Shown here one piece after another: positions 57,112 to 64,000 of a stretch of 64,000 nt of DNA (positions within the stretch are counted from its first letter, which is position 1; the number at the start of each line of letters is the position of its first letter). This DNA is from an uncultured Bacteroidota bacterium (GTDB taxonomy: Bacteria; Bacteroidota; Bacteroidia; Bacteroidales; P3), in the NCBI GenBank assembly GCA_902776365.1, contig CACYPU010000004.1:62001-126000 (forward strand), written 5' to 3'. A program made the translations under genes and the position numbers. The notes below the pieces were generated by a model that saw only the letters and a list, made by a program, of their open reading frames with translations, was not told the origin of the DNA and made no database searches.

Positions 57112-58221
57112 TTATTGTTTTTCGTTTTTCAGTTCTAAAGCGACCAGCACCGGGTAGTGGTCAGAGATTTCGGACTTGATGCGGTGGTAGCTGAGGGTGG
57201 TGAACTCGGGGCTGTGGAACACCATGTCGATGCGGAACTGAGGCATCCAGTCATGACCGAACGGCAGGAGGTTGCCGCTGCCACCGTTGAAAGTGGTACA
57301 GAATCCAGAACCCTCGTCACGGTAGGTGTCGTCGAGGTGGTCGGTAATCTGTCCATAGAGCCACGAACCAGGGATATCGTTCATGTCGCCGGCCAGCAGC
57401 ATGGGCAGGCTGCTGCCTGTCACCAGGGGATGCAGCAGTTCCTTCCACTCCTTCTCGTGACACAGCACCGTCTCCTTGGCCTTGCTCAGCGTGCGACGCG
57501 ACGTGGAGTCGAGCCTGCCGTGGCGCATCTCGTTGATGTCGTCGCGGTTCTCCTGGAGGAACTGGTAGCTGTCCATGTGGACGCAGCACAAGCGGAACTT
57601 GTGGTTGCCCTTCTGGAGCTCCACGAGGACCTTCTGATGGTCGATATTCTTCACATAGGTGATGGGCAGGCGCGAGAAAACCACCGTACCGGAAGGATTC
57701 TCGCTGCCACCGCGGGCACCATAACAGTGGTTGTAGCCTCGGGCTTTGAGGCTATCGGTGACATTGCAACCGGGCATCCCACAGAATTCCTGCATGCAGA
57801 GAATATCGGGGCATTGGTATTCGTCGAGCAGACGAAGGAATTCGTTGGCGGTCTCGGCATTGGGGTTCCCGTCAAAATCTTTGCCGCCGAAATTGTGGAG
57901 GTTATAGCTCATCAGCGTCACCATGCCAGGATGTTCGCTGGCAGGAGGCACTTCCGATGTGCCACCGATTTGGAAAAAAAAGCCCACATATGCAATGCGG
58001 AGGAGGATGGTCCCTGCAGAGATGAGGAACTCCCAGCGTCCCATGCAGAGCCACACGATGACCAGCACCAGGTTCAACACCAGCATCGGCAGGAAGCCGT
58101 AGGCCAACACCGACGGCAGAATGCTCGACGAGGGCGCGATGAGACCTGCGAGCGTCGTCGCCACCAGCCCCAATGCAGCAAGTATATTGAATACTAATAA
58201 TATAATGCGAAACAGCTTCAT
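57112..58221 (-). CDS. Endonuclease/exonuclease/phosphatase-family protein with membrane N-terminus
   Basis: A 369-residue protein with three hydrophobic helices at ~1-90 and an EEP-fold domain at ~100-365. Motifs: TLMSYNLHNFG near 105-115, ILCMQEFCG (the QE pair), LLAGDMNDIPGSW near 275, and SEISDHYPVLVALEL near 350. The fold hydrolyses phosphodiesters or sphingomyelin-like lipids in other proteins; here the substrate is unknown. Its last codons ELKNEKQ lie in a TTTTTCG/TTTTTCA run. It is 18 bp upstream of nth and probably co-transcribed with it. Confidence 0.82.
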   Translation of the reverse strand: MKLFRIILLVFNILAALGLVATTLAGLIAPSSSILPSVLAYGFLPMLVLNLVLVIVWLCMGRWEFLISAGTILLRIAYVGFFFQIGGTSEVPPASEHPGMVTLMSYNLHNFGGKDFDGNPNAETANEFLRLLDEYQCPDILCMQEFCGMPGCNVTDSLKARGYNHCYGARGGSENPSGTVVFSRLPITYVKNIDHQKVLVELQKGNHKFRLCCVHMDSYQFLQENRDDINEMRHGRLDSTSRRTLSKAKETVLCHEKEWKELLHPLVTGSSLPMLLAGDMNDIPGSWLYGQITDHLDDTYRDEGSGFCTTFNGGSGNLLPFGHDWMPQFRIDMVFHSPEFTTLSYHRIKSEISDHYPVLVALELKNEKQ

Positions 58222-58283
58222 CTTTCGAACTGCAAATTTACTAAAAAAAATCCATTTTCAATTTTCATTTTTCAATTTATATG

Positions 58284-58292
58284 TATTTTTGC
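58284..58292 (+). promoter_or_regulatory. Promoter -7 box TATTTTTGC for aroE
   Basis: A consensus box 8 bp before the aroE start, preceded by TTTTCAA heptamers (58247-58277). The leader is very short. Confidence 0.7.
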
Positions 58293-58300
58293 AAATTGTT

Positions 58301-59134
58301 ATGAAACGCTTTGCACTCATCGGACGTCACCTTCAGCACTCATACTCACAACGTTGGTTTGAGGAACTCTTCGCACGCCTGGGCTTGGAGGACCATAGCT
58401 ACGAGCTGAAAGAGATGCCGACCTTGGATGGTCTGCGCGAGTGGGTGCAGACAGAGCACATCAGCGGCTTCAACGTCACGGTGCCCTACAAACAGGAAAT
58501 CATACCTCATCTCGACGCAATGGACGAGACAGCCACCGCCATCGGCGCCGTCAACTGCGTCACCGTAGAGAGAGTGTCCAAGCTACAAAGTGACCAAGTA
58601 TCTGAGTCGCTCAGCCACTCAGCCATCAGACTTGTTGGCCACAACACCGACGCCCCTGCCTTCCGCGACACTCTCTCATCATTCATCACTCATCATTCGT
58701 CACTTATCACTCAATCCTACATCCTCGGCACCGGCGGAGCCGCACGGGCGGTAGCCTATGCGCTGGGGCAACTCGGCATCCCCTACACCTTCGTCTCCCG
58801 CCACCCTGAGAAGTGGGCTGTGGCCAGTAATCAGTGGTCAGTGATAGGCTACAACCAACTTTTCACCTCTCACCTTTCACCTTTCACCTTAATTGTCAAC
58901 GCCACACCCGTCGGCATGTACCCCGCCGTCGATAAAACACCTCTGGACCTCACTAATTTTCACTTTTCACTTTTCACTTTTCACTTTTATGATTTAATCT
59001 ACAACCCTTCCCCCACCCTGCTGATGCGCGAGGCTGCCGCCTGTGGGGCACAAGTAAAAGACGGCCTGGAGATGCTACACTGCCAGGCCGAACTCAGTTG
59101 GGAACTATTCCGCTCCACTACAAACTTTTCCTAA
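58301..59134 (+). CDS. aroE: Shikimate dehydrogenase with four repeat-encoded insertions
   Basis: A 277-residue enzyme reducing 3-dehydroshikimate to shikimate with NADPH. The catalytic Lys is in SGFNVTVPYKQEI near 50-60, GAVNCVTVER near 83, the substrate Asp in GHNTDAPAF near 112, and the nucleotide loop GTGGAARAVAYALG near 146. Start at 58301 follows the promoter. It is ~30 residues longer than usual. The extra residues are low-complexity (SSFITHHSSLITQS, AVASNQWSVIGYNQ, LFTSHLSPFTL, FHFSLFTFHFYD) and each is encoded by a tandem word array. All lie in loops between domains or strands, so activity may be kept. A terminator follows. Confidence 0.93.
   Translation: MKRFALIGRHLQHSYSQRWFEELFARLGLEDHSYELKEMPTLDGLREWVQTEHISGFNVTVPYKQEIIPHLDAMDETATAIGAVNCVTVERVSKLQSDQVSESLSHSAIRLVGHNTDAPAFRDTLSSFITHHSSLITQSYILGTGGAARAVAYALGQLGIPYTFVSRHPEKWAVASNQWSVIGYNQLFTSHLSPFTLIVNATPVGMYPAVDKTPLDLTNFHFSLFTFHFYDLIYNPSPTLLMREAAACGAQVKDGLEMLHCQAELSWELFRSTTNFS
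58670..58990. repeat. Four in-gene word arrays in aroE (TCATCAC, AGTGGTC-type, TTTCACC, TTTTCAC)
   Basis: Arrays at 58670-58717 (TCATCAC words, seven copies), 58822-58848, 58860-58890 (TTTCACC, four copies) and 58957-58990 (TTTTCAC, five copies). All are in frame; conserved enzyme motifs lie between them. Confidence 0.88.
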
Positions 59135-59180
59135 AATACAATCCGATTTTTACAGCTTTTCTTTGACAATACACAAAAAA

Positions 59181-59209
59181 AAGAAGACCTTTCAGTCTTC
59201 TTCTTTTTT
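59181..59209. terminator. Terminator between aroE and tRNA-Leu
   Basis: AAGAAGAC (59181-59188) pairs with GTCTTCTT (59195-59202), flanked by A and T runs, serving aroE and the oppositely read tRNA genes. Confidence 0.82.
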
Positions 59210-59211
59210 GG

Positions 59212-59293
<82 letters not shown>

Positions 59294-59376
59294 TGGTAGA
59301 GATTAGTTAATAGATAAGAGTTTATAGATAATAGTTTAACTATGAACTTTTAATTGTTATCTCTTAACTTCATCAG

Positions 59377-59459
59377 TGCCCAGGACAAGACTTGAACTTG
59401 CACCGCCTATGGCGACTACCCCCTCAAAGTAGCGTGTCTACCAATTCCACCACCTGGGC
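59377..59459 (-). tRNA. tRNA-Leu (GAG)
   Basis: An 83-nt class II tRNA on the minus strand: acceptor GCCCAGG, D-arm GGTGGAATTGGTAGAC, anticodon loop TTGAGGG giving GAG, variable arm TCGCCATAGGCGG, T-arm GTTCAAGTC, discriminator A. It is upstream of tRNA-Leu (CAG) and probably shares its transcript. Confidence 0.95.
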
Positions 59460-59551
59460 TGCTTTCATCGAGAGATTCTCTCTCGCTCAAGGAAAAGTTC
59501 ACTCGCTTACGCTCGTGCTCTTTTGCTCCCTTTTTTCTCTCGAAAGCGGGT

Positions 59552-59560
59552 GCAAAAGTA
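59552..59560 (-). promoter_or_regulatory. Promoter -7 box TACTTTTGC for the tRNA-Leu pair
   Basis: Minus-strand box 92 bp upstream of tRNA-Leu (GAG), preceded by GGTTG and a TTTTGCCA block shared with the tRNA-Cys promoter. Confidence 0.72.
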
Positions 59561-59595
59561 CAACCATTTTTTGAATTGGCAAAACTTTTTTTATT

Positions 59596-59716
59596 CGAAA
59601 ATGAAAAATTGAAAATTGAAAATTGATTGTCAGCGTATTATAATTGTAAAAATTATTTACGCTCGTGCATTTTCATGCTGCAAATTTCAATTTTCAATTT
59701 TCAATTTTCAATTTTT
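59596..59716. repeat. Mirrored heptamer array (GAAAATT ... AATTTTC)
   Basis: Left arm of GAAAATT heptamers (59597-59626) and right arm of AATTTTC heptamers (59685-59715) around an ~58-bp core with TTACGCTCGTGC. The right arm reaches the stop codon of the large minus-strand gene. Confidence 0.85.
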
Positions 59717-62700
59717 TAGTCCTCGTCCTCGAGGTGGGCTGCACGGTTGAAGGAATCGAGCCATGTGGCGACATAGTTGGCGACAGTGCCCACATGGTAG
59801 GTGAAGGTGCCGAGGCCGTCCTTGGATATCTTGCGCTGGTCGAGGGAGATGGACTTAATCTTGTCTTCCCAGACACCCACGCTGCTGTAGATGGTGAGGT
59901 CCTGCGAGGAGAAGTCGTAGTAGAAGAAGTACCAGTGGTCTTTGGCAGCCTCGACATAGAATTTCATCTTCTGAGCGTTCTTGTCCATGTATATCTGGGC
60001 CTTGACCTTGACGGTGACACCGAGGACCTTGTTGTCGACACCCACAAGGCCTGTCCTTCCTTCACAGAAGAGGCCTAGGGCGGCGTTGTACTGCCAACGG
60101 AGGTTGTCGAAGAGCATGGTGGAGCGCATGGCATCGGGGATACGTTCGAGCTCGCCGTCGGCGCTATAGGAAGCATAGGCCGCCGCACCCCGGTCGGCAC
60201 CCAAGAGGTACATGAGGGCGTGGCGCATCTCGGCATTGGAGGTCATCCCAATGGGCTCGAGGCGCAACTCATCCTTGAGGTTGGTAGCCAGAGCATCGAC
60301 CACCTCGGTGGCCAGCGGGAAAGTAAATCCGAAGACCGTGGCAATATAGTCCTCATCGCTTTCGTTGATGCCCAGGGAGGCATTGCCATGGGCGTAGATA
60401 GAGGCCTGGGTCTTGCGGCGAGCGAAGTTCATGGGGCCTTCGCCTTCCACCAGACAACCGTCGGTGTGGAGCGAGAGGTAGGAGTCAGTGATGTTGTCGG
60501 GGTCGGAGACTTTCTCCTCCGAAGCAATCATATACTCATTGCTCTCGGCAAACCAGGTGAGCACACCGTGGGCGGCCAGGAGCTCGTTGTCGGCCACCTT
60601 CTCCTTGGTGAGGAAGGCGGGACGCGGACGCAGGGTGCTCTTGTCCATGAGGATGGAGGCCGTGATGCGGTGGCCTTTCCAGTCGGTGGGTTCCTTGGGC
60701 ACGGTGACGTGGACATGCTCGGGGTCGGTATATCCGGCATAGGCCAGCAGGGCCACTTGCTCCTGCGGGATGCAGGGCTGGATAAGACGCACACCGCCTT
60801 CGAAGTAGGGCCAGCGCTGGTTGCCCTCGACGCGTATCTTGCCGGCGAAGCCAAAAGCAGGGCTAAGGGTGAAGGAGGCCTTGTCGTCAATGCTACCCTT
60901 GGCCATGCTGATGCCGTTGGACACGGATATCTCGTCGAGCATCAGGCGCTGCGGCTTGTCGGGATGACCTGTGAAGTCGTAGTAGCCTTTGCCGGTGTAG
61001 TTGTCGGAGCCCTTGACAAGGAGGTCGGCGTCGACCACCAGATGGTAGGCGCTGTCGCGGTCGAAGACGAGCTGAGCGTGGTTGAGCACCCGCATCTCGC
61101 CGTCCTTGCAGACATGCACGCTGTCGTGGGCGGGGGCAATGGCGGCATCGGCCACATGGATGAGGTAGACCCCTTGGCTGGAGAGTTCGCCGAGGTCGTA
61201 CTTATAGGTACCGAGCAACGAGTGGTAGGTCAGCTCCTTGCGCTTGGGGTCGGTGCTGGTGAAGCGTGCGCCCGGCAGGTCGCCACGCTTGTTGAGACGC
61301 TGGCGGATGTCCATACCGTCGAGGCCCTCGGAGGTGCCACGCGTGGAGTTGGAGAGGTCGAGTTGCTTGCGGTCCATATCCCAGGCGAAGTGGTCGGCCA
61401 CAGCCTGGTAGCGTGCCAGCTGAAGGTCGGCGGTGACGGGTGCGGCAGCCAGGAGGTCAGCACGACGGGTGTCGTAGTTGACGTTCGACTGCACACCTTG
61501 GGCGCTGAAGGCCACGGTGTTGAACTTCTTGCTGCGCAAGGTGAAGTTGCTCACACGGGCGTTCATCTCGCGCGCGGCGAGGGTGAAGTGCTGCGACTCG
61601 AAGGTGCCCTCACGCACTTCGGCGGTGCCGGCGGCGGAAGCGCCCTTGGGCATCAGCGCCACGCGGCCGCGCAGCGTGGACTCGCCACGGTACATCTTGA
61701 AGGGGCGTCCGTCAGCCAGCGTGACCACGGCCATGGAGTCCTGATAGGGAAGCCAGTGCAGGTCGGCCTTGCCGTTGGCAATCTGCGGGAAGCCCTGCTC
61801 CTCGCGCACGCTGAAGGTGTCGGTGACGGCCAGCGTGGAGTCGAGGAGGAAGAGGAAGTCCTTGGCCTTGGTGGTGGAGGTCAGGTAGGCAAGCGTACCG
61901 TTGCCGCGGAGGCCCGTATGGTCGAGCTTCACCTTCTTGGTGTACTGTCCCTTGCCGCCATAGGCAGGGAAGCCGTCGGCGGGAGTCTCTATGCGGAAGC
62001 CCAGGTAGTAGTCTTTCTGCACCCGCAGCGGTTCCTGGATGTCGGGGAAGATGCCACCGGAAGTGAGCACACCGTTGAACTGGAGGCTATCGGTGACGAA
62101 GTCGGTCATGCTGGCGATGGTGAAAGGCTGCAGGGTGTAGTAGAAGCGGTCGCGGACATAGCGGCCCTCCTGAATATCGTTGCCGTCATAGAAGACGCTG
62201 CTGTTCTCGAGGCTCTGAAAGACGGGATACTCCTTGTTCTTGGTGAGGCCGCTGTGATTGTCAGGCTTGTCGACGGCAAGGGTGCCGACGAGGTTGGAGA
62301 GCGGCGTGCGCACCAGCTGCTCGTACTTGTTGTCCTTGAAGTCGGGCACATAGAACTCCAGACGCTCGATAACAGGCATGTTGAAGCTGTAGTTCTCGTA
62401 GCTGAAGTCGCAGTTCTTGACGGTGAGCATGAACTTGCCCACATCGACGCGGCCGTTGAAATGCAAGGCGCGGTTACGGCCCACGACGACCTGACTGCCA
62501 GTGAGCGAGTCGGGGTAGACGACGACCGACTGGCTGTCGGAGACCACAAACGGGTTGACACCGCGAATCAGCAGGTTGTTGTCGGCAAAGGTAAAGCGGG
62601 CATTGGCACCCTGAGTCGACGACTCGAGCGTGAGGGCGTCGTAGTCGAAGCCTTTGCTGCGCGTGAAGGCCTTCTGGTAGTCCACCAGCTTGTCCTTCAC

Positions 62701-63999
62701 CTTCACCTCCCCGCTAATCTCGTTGTAGGACACCAGGCCGTGTTTCGACAGCGTATGTATCATCAGCAGCGTCTGGCTCATGTCGAGCCCCACATGGTCC
62801 GAAAAGCTCTGCACCGAGAACTCCGACCCTCTCGAGCTCATAAAATCATAGACCCTCTCCACCGGACTCACGTCCACAATGCCCTTTATGGCACGGTATT
62901 TGTTGGCAGTGTAGTAACTCGATGACTCGAAGGTGCAGCTGCTTACGGCTCCCGAGGCACCGAGGTTGGAGAAGATGAGGTCGCCGTTGGACATGCGCCA
63001 CACGATGCTCTCGCTGTAGATGTCGAGCTCATGGTAGGTGTCGATATAGGGACTGTAGAAATTGCGCTGGGGGTCATTGATGAGCACCACCTGCCCCTCA
63101 CTAGGCACATAGCGCACATTGATGCCGGTATTGCTGATGGAGTCATCTTCGCCGACATAGATGCTGACAGCGGCATTCTCGGCCGTCAGCTTCTCGGGGG
63201 TGATGGTGAACTTTATCGAGGTGACGGCCAGCTGGGCCTGTCCGTCGTGGTTGAAGATGAGTTTGGCGGGATGCTTGGAGGAGGCGGTGATAAACTTTGA
63301 GCCGTTCATCATGAAGCTGCCGCTGTAGTCGACGCCGGGCATGATGTCCTTCATCACGAAGTCGCGCTGCGTGGAGCGGAAGCGGGGATAGCTGTATTTC
63401 TGCGGCTCGCTGGGCACACTCAGCACCTCCTCGATGCGGCCGGGGATGGGAGAGGAGAAATACTGTGTGTGTACAAACGAGACGGAGTCGGCCTTGAACT
63501 TGGGGAATTTGGTCTCTGCCGTATAGCGGCTCAAGTTGGCATAGCACACGTCGGCCACCAGGCCCGTGCGCGTCCAGTCCACGCGGCCTCCCTCGCCCTG
63601 CCAGTCGTTCTCCTTGTAGTTGTAGACACCCGTGGTGCCGTGGATGACGCCCTGGTCCTTGGCCGAAGCGTAGTGCAGGTCGGCAGGGGTCTCGAACCAC
63701 ACCAGCGGCACTCCCTCCTTCACTCCCAGACGGAAGGGCGTACCCTTGTCGAAGCGCCATTCACAGCTGTTCGAGTGGTAGAGCACACGGTCGGCGAAGA
63801 GTCCCTCGCAGAAGTCGATGTATTCCATCACGGCCTTCGCTTTGGCGTTGCGCTTGGCGAAGGTCTCGAGCGACGAGACGAAGCCGTCCAAGTTCGGTAC
63901 ATTGGCGTAGGCGTCATTCAAGTCCTTGCCTCCGGCAGGCGTGGTGGCAATGGAGGTCAGCACCCGCGTGAGGGTGCACATCTCGGGATTGGCCTTCAT
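59716..63999 (-). CDS. Very large hypothetical protein, 5' part beyond the window
   Basis: At least 1427 residues on the minus strand; the frame is still open at the right edge, so the true start and any signal peptide are outside. I do not recognise the family. The sequence is predicted beta-rich throughout, with repeating strand-like units (SNFTLRSKKFNTVAFSAQGV, KGYYDFTGHPDKPQRLMLDE), a winged-helix-like segment (SFSDHVGLDMSQTLLMIHTL SKHGLVSYN), and an acidic end HLEDED. This is reminiscent of large AsmA/TamB-like or translocation-associated periplasmic proteins, but that is an impression only. No T9SS sorting domain or transmembrane segment was seen. The long plus-strand frame opposite it (60220-62925) is a shadow. 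Confidence 0.8.
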   Translation of the reverse strand: MKANPEMCTLTRVLTSIATTPAGGKDLNDAYANVPNLDGFVSSLETFAKRNAKAKAVMEYIDFCEGLFADRVLYHSNSCEWRFDKGTPFRLGVKEGVPLVWFETPADLHYASAKDQGVIHGTTGVYNYKENDWQGEGGRVDWTRTGLVADVCYANLSRYTAETKFPKFKADSVSFVHTQYFSSPIPGRIEEVLSVPSEPQKYSYPRFRSTQRDFVMKDIMPGVDYSGSFMMNGSKFITASSKHPAKLIFNHDGQAQLAVTSIKFTITPEKLTAENAAVSIYVGEDDSISNTGINVRYVPSEGQVVLINDPQRNFYSPYIDTYHELDIYSESIVWRMSNGDLIFSNLGASGAVSSCTFESSSYYTANKYRAIKGIVDVSPVERVYDFMSSRGSEFSVQSFSDHVGLDMSQTLLMIHTLSKHGLVSYNEISGEVKVKDKLVDYQKAFTRSKGFDYDALTLESSTQGANARFTFADNNLLIRGVNPFVVSDSQSVVVYPDSLTGSQVVVGRNRALHFNGRVDVGKFMLTVKNCDFSYENYSFNMPVIERLEFYVPDFKDNKYEQLVRTPLSNLVGTLAVDKPDNHSGLTKNKEYPVFQSLENSSVFYDGNDIQEGRYVRDRFYYTLQPFTIASMTDFVTDSLQFNGVLTSGGIFPDIQEPLRVQKDYYLGFRIETPADGFPAYGGKGQYTKKVKLDHTGLRGNGTLAYLTSTTKAKDFLFLLDSTLAVTDTFSVREEQGFPQIANGKADLHWLPYQDSMAVVTLADGRPFKMYRGESTLRGRVALMPKGASAAGTAEVREGTFESQHFTLAAREMNARVSNFTLRSKKFNTVAFSAQGVQSNVNYDTRRADLLAAAPVTADLQLARYQAVADHFAWDMDRKQLDLSNSTRGTSEGLDGMDIRQRLNKRGDLPGARFTSTDPKRKELTYHSLLGTYKYDLGELSSQGVYLIHVADAAIAPAHDSVHVCKDGEMRVLNHAQLVFDRDSAYHLVVDADLLVKGSDNYTGKGYYDFTGHPDKPQRLMLDEISVSNGISMAKGSIDDKASFTLSPAFGFAGKIRVEGNQRWPYFEGGVRLIQPCIPQEQVALLAYAGYTDPEHVHVTVPKEPTDWKGHRITASILMDKSTLRPRPAFLTKEKVADNELLAAHGVLTWFAESNEYMIASEEKVSDPDNITDSYLSLHTDGCLVEGEGPMNFARRKTQASIYAHGNASLGINESDEDYIATVFGFTFPLATEVVDALATNLKDELRLEPIGMTSNAEMRHALMYLLGADRGAAAYASYSADGELERIPDAMRSTMLFDNLRWQYNAALGLFCEGRTGLVGVDNKVLGVTVKVKAQIYMDKNAQKMKFYVEAAKDHWYFFYYDFSSQDLTIYSSVGVWEDKIKSISLDQRKISKDGLGTFTYHVGTVANYVATWLDSFNRAAHLEDED

Positions 64000-64000
64000 C

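Noticed and set aside
60220-62925. 901-codon plus-strand open frame
   Set aside because: It is antisense to the large minus-strand gene, has Val/Gly/His-rich low-complexity translation without motifs, and arises from third-position bias of the real gene.

Overview
The window is a stretch of chromosome from a Bacteroidota bacterium, most likely a Bacteroidales member. The evidence is a recurrent -7 promoter box of the TAnnTTTG type (about fifteen copies, several with a TTTG -33 box 19-21 bp upstream), cargo proteins with type IX secretion (T9SS) sorting domains, and families typical of the phylum (GSCFA, DUF3078, DUF4270, DUF4296, adenosylcobalamin mutase small subunit MutA). There is no rRNA gene to place it further, and I see no insertion sequence, prophage, plasmid or CRISPR array. 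GC content is moderately high in genes, and intergenic DNA is AT-rich.

Layout. 0-3.5 kb: end of mutA, an LptF/LptG permease, sufE, a sufT-like gene and an oligopeptide-type ABC permease. 3.6-5.2 kb: three small lipoproteins. 5.5-11.5 kb: dnaE, a GSCFA protein, ddl and tRNA-Cys. 11.7-16 kb: a TPR lipoprotein histidine kinase, its response regulator, and nadB. 16-17.1 kb: an AT-rich T9SS cargo gene whose signal peptide is out of frame at a homopolymer. 17.2-21.4 kb: atpE-F-H-A-G, lacking atpB, atpD and atpC. 21.4-26 kb: tandem C10 cysteine protease genes. 26-30.6 kb: an MFS transporter, a T9SS protein and an OmpA protein. 31-32.7 kb: rpsA, broken by an internal deletion. 32.9-37.8 kb: a type-B T9SS protein overlapping recQ. 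37.7-46.9 kb is mostly minus strand: two lipoproteins, tRNA-Val, an MsbA-like exporter, a TPR/PD40 protein, sufD, sufC, DUF3078 and recX, with one plus-strand SAM hydrolase. 47-51.8 kb: truncated GT5, DUF4270, a MORN-like protein, maf and a coiled-coil protein. 51.9-58.2 kb (minus): a lipoprotein, an ABC-2 exporter pair, a BatA-like protein, nth and an EEP-family protein. 58.3-64 kb: aroE, two tRNA-Leu genes and a very large protein running off the right end.

The most unusual structure is not a gene. At more than twenty places there are short tandem arrays of a 7-11 bp word, with a different word at each site. Intergenic copies are often mirrored: word array, short core, then the reverse-complement array, forming a large potential hairpin. 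Other copies lie in frame inside conserved genes (dppC, nadB, C10 proteases, maf, BatA-like, nth, aroE) and add low-complexity peptides; aroE alone carries four. Two pairs of elements share a conserved core between unrelated loci, which argues for dispersal rather than only local slippage.

Functionally the window is mostly core metabolism and housekeeping (replication, cell wall, ATP synthase, Fe-S assembly, NAD and shikimate pathways) mixed with envelope and secretion proteins. Two defects need checking against reads: the rpsA frameshift with deletion and the A7T8 frameshift in the T9SS cargo gene. Everything was read by eye, and family names rest on recognised motifs, not on searches.
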